From positions 217,542-281,541 of the forward strand of contig CAJTUA010000003.1 of the NCBI GenBank assembly GCA_910579615.1: 64,000 nt of DNA, read 5' to 3'. This stretch comes from an uncultured Lachnospiraceae bacterium (lineage in GTDB: Bacteria; Bacillota; Clostridia; Lachnospirales; Lachnospiraceae). The notes under the pieces are model-generated. The model searched no databases, had not been told where the DNA came from, and was given only the letters and a program-made list of their open reading frames with translations. The first letter of the stretch is position 1. The number at the start of each line of letters is the position of its first letter. A program made the translations under genes and the position numbers. Below are positions 49,800 to 58,485 of this stretch, piece by piece.

Positions 49800-50377
49800 A
49801 AGAGATGATTTTATTGCTCGTGGGGGCGGCATTGGTAAACAACGTCGTGTTAAGCCAGTTCCTTGGGCTCTGCCCGTTCCTTGGCGTGTCAAAGCGCACG
49901 GAAACCGCGGCAGGCATGGGCGGGGCGGTTATTTTCGTCATCACAATCGCTTCCGGCATTACGGCGGCCATCTACAACGGCATTTTGAGCAACCGCCATA
50001 TCAACCTGACCTACATGCGCACAATCGTGTTTATCGTGGTAATTGCGGCACTTGTGCAATTTATTGAGATGGTCCTGAAAAAATATATTCCGTCCCTGTA
50101 CAATGCGCTCGGCGTTTATCTGCCGCTGATTACGACGAACTGTGCGGTGCTCGGTGTAGCAATCACGAATACAGATGAAGGCTATGGCGTGCTGAAAAGT
50201 ATGTGGAACGGATTTGGCACAGCGGTCGGCTTTACGATTGCGATTATCATTATGGCGGGTATCCGTGAGCGCACCGAGCACAATGACGTGCCGGAGGTGT
50301 TTAAAGGTTCCCCGATGGTACTGGTGACGGCAGGCCTGATGGCAATCGCATTTTGCGGCTTTGCGGGGATACTGTAA
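49796..50377 (+). CDS. rnfA: Electron transport complex subunit RnfA
   Basis: A 193-residue six-helix membrane subunit, related to RnfE in inverted topology. Opens LLLVGAALVNNVVLSQFLGL, with CPFLGVSKR and TTNCAVLGVAITN containing the conserved Cys thought to hold a membrane-embedded iron-sulfur centre with RnfE. ATGA overlap with rnfE. Confidence 0.97.
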   Translation: MKEMILLLVGAALVNNVVLSQFLGLCPFLGVSKRTETAAGMGGAVIFVITIASGITAAIYNGILSNRHINLTYMRTIVFIVVIAALVQFIEMVLKKYIPSLYNALGVYLPLITTNCAVLGVAITNTDEGYGVLKSMWNGFGTAVGFTIAIIIMAGIRERTEHNDVPEVFKGSPMVLVTAGLMAIAFCGFAGIL

Positions 50378-50420
50378 GGGGAAGATATGAGGAACCTCAA
50401 CGGCATATCTTTGGACAATG

Positions 50421-50440
50421 CCCGGAAGTGAAATTCCGGG
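50421..50440 (+). other. Hairpin between rnfA and rnfB
   Basis: CCCGGAA-GTGAAA-TTCCGGG, a perfect seven-base stem in the 98-base gap, without T-run. It may attenuate or stabilise the message. Confidence 0.5.
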
Positions 50441-50475
50441 TGCGGATATGCGGAACTTAAAATGGGAGGCGTAAC

Positions 50476-51294
50476 ATGATATTCTTAGGATTTAGTATCG
50501 GGGCGGTCGGGATGGCAGCCCTCGTGGTGGGAATTGTCGGTTTGCTCGTCGGTGTCCTGCTCGGTATCGCGGCAAAGGCGTTCGCGGTTAAGGTCGATGA
50601 GAGGGAAGAGAGCGTGCGTGGGCTCCTGCCGGGCAATAACTGCGGCGGCTGCGGCTACGCAGGCTGTGATGCTTTAGCGAAAGCGATTGCTTCCGGCGAG
50701 GCGGCGGTGAATGCCTGTCCGGTGGCGGGCGCGGCAGTTCACGCACAGATTGGCGAGATTATGGGACAGAGCGCGCAGGCGGCGGAGAAAAAGGTCGCGT
50801 TTGTGAAATGCCACGGCACCTGCGACAAGACCACGGTGAAATACCGCTACGACGGCATTGCGGACTGCAAGAAAGCGGCGCTTTTGCCGGGGCGCGGCGA
50901 GAAGCTTTGCAGCTATGGCTGCATGGGCTACGGCAGCTGTGTGGCAGCGTGCAAATTTGATGCCATCCATGTGGTGAACGGCGTTGCCCTTGTGGACGAA
51001 GAAAAATGTGTGGCGTGCGGTGCGTGCGTGAAGGAATGCCCGAACGGGCTGATTGAGCTGGTGCCTGCATCCTCCGTACAGCGTGTGGCATGCAGCTCGC
51101 GCGAGAAGGGTAAGCAGGTGAAGGATGCCTGCCAGACCGGATGCATCGGCTGTATGCTCTGTGTGAAGGCGTGTGAGTTCGGGGCGGTGTCCGTGGAGAA
51201 TAACCTGGCGCATATTGATTATTCAAAATGCACACACTGTGGAAAATGTGCGGAGAAATGTCCGCAGAAGATTATTCTTCCGGGACGTGCCTGA
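50476..51294 (+). CDS. rnfB: Electron transport complex subunit RnfB
   Basis: A 272-residue ferredoxin-accepting subunit. An N-terminal membrane helix (MAALVVGIVGLLVGVLLGIA) is followed by a 4Fe-4S domain with CGGCGYAGCDALAKAI and a later Cys in NACPVAG, then ferredoxin-type clusters: CMGYGSCVAACKFDAI, CVACGACVKECPNGL, CIGCMLCVKACEFGA and CTHCGKCAEKCPQKI. GGGAGGC precedes the ATG. Last gene of the operon. Confidence 0.97.
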   Translation: MIFLGFSIGAVGMAALVVGIVGLLVGVLLGIAAKAFAVKVDEREESVRGLLPGNNCGGCGYAGCDALAKAIASGEAAVNACPVAGAAVHAQIGEIMGQSAQAAEKKVAFVKCHGTCDKTTVKYRYDGIADCKKAALLPGRGEKLCSYGCMGYGSCVAACKFDAIHVVNGVALVDEEKCVACGACVKECPNGLIELVPASSVQRVACSSREKGKQVKDACQTGCIGCMLCVKACEFGAVSVENNLAHIDYSKCTHCGKCAEKCPQKIILPGRA

Positions 51295-51369
51295 AAACGG
51301 TAAGGCCATCGGGTACCGATGGTGTACATCAGGAACGGAATCTTTAAGATTGGATAGAGAGAGGAAAAT

Positions 51370-51951
51370 ATGGTATGTAGAGCATGCGGGCGGGTCATCG
51401 CCAATGAGAATGCAAATTTTTGTGAGTACTGCGGCACGGCGACAAATGCGAGCCGGGAGGGTGGCATGAATTATGGAAGCTATGGCGGGGAGGGTGCGGG
51501 GGATACTTCGCACTATGAGGCTTCCGGGCAGGCAGGGAATGGATATGCGTCCGGGCAGGGGCATGGGAACAATTCCTCCTATGGAAGAGCTGGCTACGAC
51601 AATGCTTCCGGCTACGGGCAGAACACGGCCGGCGACCCGGGGTTGGCCGGGATATTAAACGGCACGGCAGGGGTGGCGGAGGCGGAGAATTCCATGGGCT
51701 TTCTGCACTGGATTGTCATTCTGCTGCTTCCGTTCATTCCGATGATTGGTATGTTCGCATATCTGGCAGTGCTGCTAATCTGGGCATTTGGGCGCACTGC
51801 GAGCAAAACGCGCAAGAGCTGGGCGCGGGCAACGCTCGTAATCACGGTGATATCCTTCTTTATGGTAATGTATATGTTCCAGACGCTGCTTGGGAGCGAG
51901 GGGATGGCAGAAATCATGAATTCCGTGATGGGGGCAGGTGGGATTTCTTAG
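51370..51951 (+). CDS. Zinc-ribbon membrane protein
   Basis: A 193-residue protein. An N-terminal zinc ribbon (CRACGRVIANENANFCEYCG), a Gly/Tyr/Ser/Asn-rich linker of about 85 residues (GQAGNGYASGQGHGNNSSYG), then two membrane helices (FLHWIVILLLPFIPMIGMFA and TLVITVISFFMVMYMF). Function unknown; similar proteins are common in Firmicutes. GAGAGG precedes the ATG. It lies 75 bases after rnfB and before a long hairpin, so may be the last gene of the rnf transcript. Confidence 0.8.
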   Translation: MVCRACGRVIANENANFCEYCGTATNASREGGMNYGSYGGEGAGDTSHYEASGQAGNGYASGQGHGNNSSYGRAGYDNASGYGQNTAGDPGLAGILNGTAGVAEAENSMGFLHWIVILLLPFIPMIGMFAYLAVLLIWAFGRTASKTRKSWARATLVITVISFFMVMYMFQTLLGSEGMAEIMNSVMGAGGIS

Positions 51952-51972
51952 CCTGTGCCACTCCACGTAAGG

Positions 51973-52018
51973 GTTGGCAGACCCGGATTATGGTCTGATA
52001 TAATCCGGGCCTGCCAAC
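51973..52018 (+). terminator. Long hairpin after the zinc-ribbon gene
   Basis: GTTGGCAG-A-CCCGGATTAT pairs with ATAATCCGGG-C-CTGCCAAC, 18 base pairs with one mismatch. No strong T-run follows, so termination efficiency is uncertain. Confidence 0.65.
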
Positions 52019-52143
52019 TGTAATTAAGAAAGACTGTTGTTTTTCCATTGGGACTTCCGGTGGGAAATGAGAGAATAAATCAACGTGGTTGCGCTTTTGG
52101 TGCAGATGCGCATCCGGACAAAAAGCAAAAAGGAGGACAGGCT

Positions 52144-54492
52144 ATGAAATTCAGCAACGGCTGTTGGCTGCAAAGGCAGGGAGGCGAGTGCTTCTCCCCT
52201 GCACAGATTTATTTTACGAAGGTGGAGGACGGCGTGGTTACCATGTGCGCCCCGACCCATCATATCAACCACAGGGGAGACACGCTCGGCGGTGTAAACC
52301 TCACACTTAAGGTGAGCGCCCCGGCACCGGAGGTGCTGCGTGTGCAGGCGTACCACTATGCGGGCGTACAGAAAAAAGCCCCGGCCTTCAAACTGACATT
52401 CGATGAGAACGCGAAGATGGAAGTGGAGGAGGATGAGCATTTCCTCAACATCAAAAGCGGTACACTGCGCATGGAAGTGAACAAGGACAACGCCAATTTC
52501 GTATTTTTCCGCGGCGATGAAAAACTGACGGGCAGTGGCTCCCGCGACCTTGCCTACATGAAGACCGACTGGAAGGGATTGGCCTACGACGACGGGCTCC
52601 TGCATGATACATATATGAGGGAGCAGCTTTCTTTGGGCGTTGGCGAAAACGTTTACGGAATGGGTGAGCGCTTCACCCCATTTGTGAAAAACGGGCAGTC
52701 CATTGATATCTGGAATGCGGACGGAGGTACCTCAACGGAGCAGTCGTATAAAAACATCCCGTTTTACATCTCCAACCGCGGCTACGGTGTGTTTGTGAAC
52801 AATCCGGGCAAGGTGAGCTTCGAGGTTGGCACGGAGATGGTGACCAGGGTGGAATTTTCTGTGCCGGGCGAATCCATTGACTATTTCTTTTTCAATGGGC
52901 CGACCATGAAGGAAGTGCTGGCGCGCTATACCGACCTGACTGGAAAGCCATCGCTGCCGGCACCGTGGACATTTGGCCTGTGGCTGTCCACCTCGTTTAC
53001 GACGAACTATGATGAGGAGACCGTAAACCGTTTTGTCGATGGGATGTTTGAGCGCGATATCCCGCTTGCGGTTTTCCATTTTGACTGCTTTTGGATGAAG
53101 GAATTTTCATGGTCGGATTTCATCTGGGATGCAAGGGTATTCCCGGACCCGGAGGGGATGCTTTCGCGGCTGAAGGCAAAGGGGTTAAAAATCTGTGTCT
53201 GGATTAACAGCTACATCGGGCAGGAGTCCGCGCTGTTTGACGAGGGGATGGAGAAGGGGTATTTTATCAAGCGCAAAAACGGCGACGTGTGGCAGTGGGA
53301 TATGTGGCAGCCGGGCATGGCGATTGTGGACTTCACAAACCCGGCGGCGTGCGAATGGTATGCGGGCAAGCTTGAAAAGCTGCTTGACATGGGTGTGGAC
53401 TGCTTTAAGACCGATTTCGGCGAGAGGATTCCGACCGAGGCGGTATACTATGATGGCAGTGACCCGGAGAAGATGCACAATTATTATACCTACCTGTACA
53501 ATAAAACGGTTTATGATTTGCTTGTGCGCAAGAAGGGGAAGCAGGAAGCGGTTCTCTTTGCGCGCTCCGCGACGGTGGGCGGGCAGAAATTCCCGGTTCA
53601 TTGGGGCGGCGACTGTTGGTCGGACTACGAGTCGATGGAGGAGAGCCTGCGCGGCGGACTTTCCCTGACCATGTCCGGTTTCGGCTACTGGAGCCATGAT
53701 ATCGGGGGCTTTGAGAATACCTCAACGGCGGATGTATATAAGAGATGGTGCGCGTTCGGGCTTCTCTCCTCGCATTCAAGGCTTCATGGAAGCAGCTCTT
53801 ACCGTGTGCCGTGGGCTTACGATGAGGAAGCGGTGGAGGTGGTAAGCTTTTTTACCAAATTAAAGGCGCGGCTCATGCCGTATCTGTACCGCAACGCGGT
53901 TGAGACATCCAAGACCGGCGTGCCGATGATGCGCAGCATGGTGCTTGAATTTACTCAGGATCAGAACTGTGCATATCTTGACAAACAATATATGTATGGC
54001 GATTCCCTGCTTGTCGCGCCGATTTTTAACGATAAGAGCATGGCGAACTATTATCTGCCGGAAGGGCGCTGGACGGATTTCTTTACCGGAAAGACCAGGG
54101 AGGGCGGCAGGTGGTACAAGGAAGAATGTAGCTATTTAAGCATTCCGCTTATGGTAAAGGAGAACAGCATTATCGCGCTCGGCAAGGACTGCGGTCCGGT
54201 TTATGACTACGCGGACGGCGTTGTTTTTAAGGCATATGAGCTTGCGGAGAACGGCGCGGCTTCGACCGTGGTTTATGACGGTGCGGCGAATCCGCAAGCT
54301 TCCATCCGTATTGTAAAGAAAGATGGGAAACTGAATATCCATGTGGAATCGGCGAAGGCTTACAGCATAGTGCTGGTCAATGTAAAGGCGGCTTCTGTGA
54401 CGGCGCAGGAAGGCTTGGCTTCGGCAGGATGTGAGGGGGATGATACAGTAATCCGCGCGGAGGGCACAAAGGATATCGTCTGTGTATTATAA
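52144..54492 (+). CDS. yicI: GH31 alpha-xylosidase, YicI-like
   Basis: A 782-residue cytoplasmic enzyme close in length to E. coli YicI (772). The nucleophile is D424 in DCFKTDFGERIP and the acid/base D490 in HWGGDCWSDYESM; their 66-residue spacing equals that of YicI (416/482). N-terminal beta-sandwich, barrel from about 270, C-terminal sandwiches. It should release alpha-linked xylose from the non-reducing end of oligosaccharides such as isoprimeverose. AGGAGG precedes the ATG at 52144; the in-frame extension upstream to 52048 has none. Stands alone between hairpins. Confidence 0.94.
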   Translation: MKFSNGCWLQRQGGECFSPAQIYFTKVEDGVVTMCAPTHHINHRGDTLGGVNLTLKVSAPAPEVLRVQAYHYAGVQKKAPAFKLTFDENAKMEVEEDEHFLNIKSGTLRMEVNKDNANFVFFRGDEKLTGSGSRDLAYMKTDWKGLAYDDGLLHDTYMREQLSLGVGENVYGMGERFTPFVKNGQSIDIWNADGGTSTEQSYKNIPFYISNRGYGVFVNNPGKVSFEVGTEMVTRVEFSVPGESIDYFFFNGPTMKEVLARYTDLTGKPSLPAPWTFGLWLSTSFTTNYDEETVNRFVDGMFERDIPLAVFHFDCFWMKEFSWSDFIWDARVFPDPEGMLSRLKAKGLKICVWINSYIGQESALFDEGMEKGYFIKRKNGDVWQWDMWQPGMAIVDFTNPAACEWYAGKLEKLLDMGVDCFKTDFGERIPTEAVYYDGSDPEKMHNYYTYLYNKTVYDLLVRKKGKQEAVLFARSATVGGQKFPVHWGGDCWSDYESMEESLRGGLSLTMSGFGYWSHDIGGFENTSTADVYKRWCAFGLLSSHSRLHGSSSYRVPWAYDEEAVEVVSFFTKLKARLMPYLYRNAVETSKTGVPMMRSMVLEFTQDQNCAYLDKQYMYGDSLLVAPIFNDKSMANYYLPEGRWTDFFTGKTREGGRWYKEECSYLSIPLMVKENSIIALGKDCGPVYDYADGVVFKAYELAENGAASTVVYDGAANPQASIRIVKKDGKLNIHVESAKAYSIVLVNVKAASVTAQEGLASAGCEGDDTVIRAEGTKDIVCVL

Positions 54493-54619
54493 AGTTCCGA
54501 AATCAATTTCATAATGGAAACGCTGATTTTTCAATATTGAATTTGCGGCAGAAAAATGTTAAAAGAACAGGGATGAACAAAAAAGACAAAAAGCAGAATA
54601 AGAGGGATAGGGATGATTC

Positions 54620-54657
54620 AGGCGTGTCAAAAACGCATTGCTGCGTTTGGCACGCCT
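54620..54657 (+). other. Hairpin downstream of yicI-like gene
   Basis: AGGCGTG...CGCA pairs with TGCG...CACGCCT, an imperfect 14-bp stem, followed by TTTA and then A-rich sequence. It may end the yicI message, although the T-run is short. Confidence 0.5.
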
Positions 54658-54779
54658 TTAAAAAAATATCCAATGAAAAAATCAGAAATATATTACATAT
54701 TATTTCTCAATATACAAATAATAGATTTGCGACGATAAAAGAAAAAAAGTTAAATCTGTAAACGGAGGCAGCGATAAAT

Positions 54780-55325
54780 ATGAAAGCAACGGGCATTGTG
54801 AGAAGAATCGATGATCTGGGCCGGGTGGTTGTGCCGAAGGAAATCCGCAGGACTCTGCGAATCCGCGAGGGCGACCCGCTGGAGATTTTTACAGATCGTG
54901 AGGGCGAGATTATTTTGAAGAAATATTCTCCAATTGGGGAATTATCACAATTTGCAAAGGAATACGCGGATGCGCTTGGGCAGGTGACCGGGCATATTGT
55001 GGCAATCACGGATAAGGACCAGTTCATTGCGGTGGCGGGCGGCGCAAAAAAAGAGCTGTTGGCAAAATCCATCAGCAAGGAACTTGAACAGGTGATTGAG
55101 GAGCGGGAAACATTGGTCACAAGTAAGGAGGAACGCGATTTTATCCCTGTCTCGACCGAATTCCCGGATGTGGCAAGCCAGGTGGTGGTGCCGGTGCTAA
55201 GCGAGGGTGATGCGATTGGGGCGGTTTTGATTCTCTCAAAGGATGACGGGGACAAGATTGGCGACACGGAGAAGAAACTGGCGATGACAGCGGCATCTTT
55301 CCTTGGGAGACAGATGGAAGGCTAA
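54780..55325 (+). CDS. spoVT: Stage V sporulation protein T, AbrB-family regulator
   Basis: A 181-residue regulator. The AbrB swapped-hairpin DNA-binding domain is at residues 1-50 (ATGIVRRIDDLGRVVVPKEI, RRTLRIREGDPLEIF), and a GAF domain fills residues 55-180 (DKDQFIAVAGGAKKELLAKS, VVVPVLSEGDAIGAVLIL). This two-domain layout is SpoVT, which adjusts late sporulation genes in the forespore. CGGAGG precedes the ATG; a strong terminator follows. Confidence 0.95.
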   Translation: MKATGIVRRIDDLGRVVVPKEIRRTLRIREGDPLEIFTDREGEIILKKYSPIGELSQFAKEYADALGQVTGHIVAITDKDQFIAVAGGAKKELLAKSISKELEQVIEERETLVTSKEERDFIPVSTEFPDVASQVVVPVLSEGDAIGAVLILSKDDGDKIGDTEKKLAMTAASFLGRQMEG

Positions 55326-55331
55326 AATGGG

Positions 55332-55377
55332 AAACGGCTCTGACGTGCAAATCATGCGCGCCAGAGCCGTTTTTTTC
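55332..55377 (+). terminator. Terminator of spoVT
   Basis: AAACGGCTCTG pairs with CAGAGCCGTTT, with a partly paired loop, followed by six or more T. The mirrored A-run is short, so it mainly serves the plus strand. Confidence 0.92.
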
Positions 55378-55380
55378 CGG

Positions 55381-55662
55381 TTAATAGGTGTACTCACGTT
55401 TTGGCTGATAAAAGAAGGTCTGGAGCTGCCGGTTGCGCCCGTAAGTGACGGTGTAGCAGTCAAGGGGTTCATTCCCGGAGAGCTTTTGCTGAAGCACCTG
55501 CTCAAACGACTCATCCTTCTTCGTACCCGAAAAAGACTGGGAAGCAGATTGACGGGTATCACGCCTTAATCTCGGAATCGTGGAAACAACCTGAACCGGA
55601 ACCACTCTGAAATTGCTTGAAAATCCATTTGCTGCGTCAATCCCTCCTTGGATACATATTTC
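55381..55662 (-). CDS. Small conserved-looking protein with uncertain start
   Basis: The minus frame encodes PVQVVSTIPRLRRDTRQSAS, then KKDESFEQVLQQKLSG and CYTVTYGRNRQLQTFFYQPK at its end, which has the feel of a small Lachnospiraceae protein. The frame is open to 55806, but that N-terminus is hydrophobic, AT-rich and lacks a ribosome site. AAGGAGG near 55645 is close to where the protein should begin, yet no in-frame ATG, GTG or TTG follows it at the right distance; an ATG follows one base out of frame. So either a rare start or a frameshift. The function is unknown. Confidence 0.45.
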   Translation of the reverse strand, partial: EICIQGGIDAANGFSSNFRVVPVQVVSTIPRLRRDTRQSASQSFSGTKKDESFEQVLQQKLSGNEPLDCYTVTYGRNRQLQTFFYQPKREYTY

Positions 55663-55789
55663 AACAGTGACACGTTCCTTTGTTTCTATAAGATATATCG
55701 GCAGGTTTTGGGCAAAAGTTAATGGGGATATAAAAAATTTCCTGAAAGGCAATGATGAGAGAAAACATATAAGCAAAAAGAAAATAACC

Positions 55790-55818
55790 TTGCCAAGCAC
55801 GAACATATATTCTATAAT
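55790..55818 (+). promoter_or_regulatory. Promoter of the helicase gene
   Basis: TTGCCA (55790-55795) and TATAAT (55813-55818) with a 17-bp spacer; the ATG is at 55879. Confidence 0.65.
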
Positions 55819-55878
55819 GTAGACAAAATAATGTTGCTGCCATGCCGGCAGGGGAAAAGAGAAGGTGCGAGGTTAGGG

Positions 55879-58386
55879 ATGGAACAGCAGGAACCAGAAA
55901 CCATGTGTGCAGGGGAAGAAATGCAAACAGGCAAAGTGCAGAGAGCGGGAACACAGGAGGAAAAAGCAGCAGGAAGGAAAACGCAAAAAGGACAGCAGAC
56001 GCAGAAAGCAGAGGATGAGGGCAGATTTGACCGGGCGCACCAGGTGCGGATTTCGGTGCGCGGGCTTGTGGAATTTATTCTGCGGCATGGCGACCTTGAC
56101 AATTCCGCAGGTTACAGCGACCCGGATGCAATGCAGGAGGGTACGCGCTTACACAAGAAGATACAGAAATCAATGGGAAGCTTTTACGAGCCGGAGGTGC
56201 CAATGACAATGGCATCTGAGGTAGAGTACGATGGGGAGTGGTTTGAGATTACGGTTGAGGGGCGCGCGGACGGCGTGATGACGTTGGATGGCCAGTCCGC
56301 GCGCATCGTCATCGACGAAATCAAATGCGTCTATCAGGATTTGGCGCATGTTAAAGAAATCCGCCCAATGCACCGCGCACAGGCGATGTGCTACGCGAGC
56401 CAGTATGCCATCCGCCATGATTTGCCGCAGATTGGTCTTCAGCTGACCTATTGCAATATCGAGACGGAGGAAGTAAAACGTTTTCGCGAGGACTACACAA
56501 GGGAAGAATTGACGCAGTGGTACAATGATTTGCTGCACGAATACGCAAAATGGGTTTCATGGCAGTACCACTGGGGACTGATGCGGGATGCGTCCATGAA
56601 GCAGCTCGTTTTTCCGTTCCCGTACCGGCCGGGGCAGAAGGAACTTGCCGCCGGGGTGTACCGCACCATCCTGCGGGAGAAAAAGATTTTCATCGAGGCA
56701 CCGACCGGAGTCGGGAAAACGATTTCGACACTGTTCCCGGCAATCAAGGCATTCGGCGAAGGTCTGGTGGAAAAGATATTTTACCTGACGGCGAAAACCA
56801 TCACGCGCACGGTCGCGGAGGAGACTTTCCGCATTCTGGCCGGACAGGGGCTGAAAATGAAGCTGGTCACGCTTACCTCGAAAGAGAAGACCTGTGTCCT
56901 TGAAAAGCCGGACTGCAATCCGGCACTCTGCGAGCGGGCAAGGGGGCACTACGACCGCGTCAATGATGCCGTCTACGATATGCTGACGCACGAGGCGGGC
57001 ATTACGCGGGAGCTGATACTGCAATATGCGGAAAAATATTGTGTCTGTCCGTTTGAGATGTGTCTGGATGTGACAACATGGGCGGACGGTGTCATCTGTG
57101 ATTACAATTACGCCTTTGACCCGAATGTTGCGCTGAAGCGCTTTTTTGCGGGGGAGAAAAGGAACGAATACGTTTTCCTGATTGACGAGGCACACAATCT
57201 TGTGGAGCGTGCGCGGGATATGTACAGTGCGGTGCTGTATAAAGACGATTTTCTGGCGGTCAGGCGTTTGGTAAAAGAAAAGTCGGCGCGCATGGTCAAG
57301 CAGCTCGATGCGTGCAACAGCGCGCTGCTGAAAATGAAGCGGGAATGTGACGAGATGGAGGTTTGGGAGAGTGCGGGTGAGCTGCCCCTTATGCTGATGC
57401 GCCTGCTTTCGGAGTATGAAGAATTTTTGCAGGAGCACAAGAGCTTTGATGGCAGGGAACAGGCGCTGCAGCTTTATTTTGACGTGCGGCATTTTATGAA
57501 TATCCATGACCGCCTTGACGATAATTATCTGATTTATTCTGACTACAGTGAAAGCGGGGATTTCCGCCTCACCTTAAAGTGCATGGATCCGTCCTGGAAT
57601 CTTTCGCAATGCTTTAAAAAAGGCAGGAGCGCTGTGTTTTTTTCGGCAACCCTGCTTCCGGTGCGCTATTACCAGGAGCAGCTAGGCGGCAGTGAGGATG
57701 ACTATGCCGTCTATGCGCCGACACCGTTTGAGAAGGAAAGGCGGCTGCTCATGATTGGGGCGGATGTCAGCACAAAATATTCCAGGCGCGGCGAGGAGCA
57801 GTATGAACGCATTGTCGGGTATATTGAGGCGGTCACGCAGGCGAAAAAGGGCAATTACATGGTATTCTTCCCGTCCTACCAGATGTTGGAGCTGATATAT
57901 GAGAGGGCGAAGGAGCGCGTGCCGAATATTTTACTGCAGCAAAGTTCCATGACCGAGCAGGAGCGGGAGGAATTCTTAGAAGCTTTTGTGTGCGCGCCGT
58001 CAGAGGGTGTGGTTGGGTTCTGTGTGATGGGCGGGATATTCAGCGAGGGGATTGATTTGAAAAATGACCGCCTGATTGGAACGGTGATTGTTGGAACCGG
58101 GCTGCCGATGGTCTGCAATGAGCGCGAGCTGTTCCGCGGGTTCTTTGACCGCAGGAACGGGCAGGGATTTGATTATGCTTATCTTTACAATGGCATGAAT
58201 AAAGTGCAGCAGTCCGCCGGGCGCGTCATCCGCACGGTGGAGGACAAAGGAGTTATCCTGCTGCTTGATGAGAGGTTTTTGAACCGCCAGTACCAGGAGC
58301 TGTTTCCGCGCGAGTGGTTTCCGTATGAAACGGTCAGGCTGGAAACCGTGGGGGAGAAAATCAGGAGATTTTGGGCGGGAATGTAA
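55879..58386 (+). CDS. XPD/DinG-like superfamily 2 helicase with N-terminal PD-(D/E)XK domain
   Basis: An 835-residue protein. After a charged 50-residue start, a nuclease-like domain occupies about 55-230 (VEGRADGVM, then IVIDEIKCVYQDLAHV with the D...E-x-K pattern, and QAMCYASQYA). The helicase follows: Walker A EAPTGVGKT at 273-281, iron-sulfur cysteines (CVLEKPDCNPALCERARGHY and YCVCPFEMC), DEAH box at 436-439 in FLIDEAHNLVERAR, and motif VI QQSAGRVIRT. It should unwind DNA 5' to 3' and perhaps cut it. The ATG at 55879 follows a modest site; a TTG at 55831 is less likely. Confidence 0.9.
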   Translation: MEQQEPETMCAGEEMQTGKVQRAGTQEEKAAGRKTQKGQQTQKAEDEGRFDRAHQVRISVRGLVEFILRHGDLDNSAGYSDPDAMQEGTRLHKKIQKSMGSFYEPEVPMTMASEVEYDGEWFEITVEGRADGVMTLDGQSARIVIDEIKCVYQDLAHVKEIRPMHRAQAMCYASQYAIRHDLPQIGLQLTYCNIETEEVKRFREDYTREELTQWYNDLLHEYAKWVSWQYHWGLMRDASMKQLVFPFPYRPGQKELAAGVYRTILREKKIFIEAPTGVGKTISTLFPAIKAFGEGLVEKIFYLTAKTITRTVAEETFRILAGQGLKMKLVTLTSKEKTCVLEKPDCNPALCERARGHYDRVNDAVYDMLTHEAGITRELILQYAEKYCVCPFEMCLDVTTWADGVICDYNYAFDPNVALKRFFAGEKRNEYVFLIDEAHNLVERARDMYSAVLYKDDFLAVRRLVKEKSARMVKQLDACNSALLKMKRECDEMEVWESAGELPLMLMRLLSEYEEFLQEHKSFDGREQALQLYFDVRHFMNIHDRLDDNYLIYSDYSESGDFRLTLKCMDPSWNLSQCFKKGRSAVFFSATLLPVRYYQEQLGGSEDDYAVYAPTPFEKERRLLMIGADVSTKYSRRGEEQYERIVGYIEAVTQAKKGNYMVFFPSYQMLELIYERAKERVPNILLQQSSMTEQEREEFLEAFVCAPSEGVVGFCVMGGIFSEGIDLKNDRLIGTVIVGTGLPMVCNERELFRGFFDRRNGQGFDYAYLYNGMNKVQQSAGRVIRTVEDKGVILLLDERFLNRQYQELFPREWFPYETVRLETVGEKIRRFWAGM

Positions 58387-58445
58387 GGCGAGAGGGGCAG
58401 AGGGACTTTATTTGCTGCGTGGGAACGGGAACGTTTTTGGCAAAA

Positions 58446-58463
58446 TGCAATGCTGCCATTGCA
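58446..58463. terminator. Possible bidirectional terminator between convergent genes
   Basis: TGCAATG-CTGC-CATTGCA, flanked by CAAAATTTTTG on the right and TTTTTGGCAAAA on the left. It sits between the helicase and the lipid kinase genes. Confidence 0.5.
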
Positions 58464-58485
58464 CAAAATTTTTGTGCCGGGCCAA

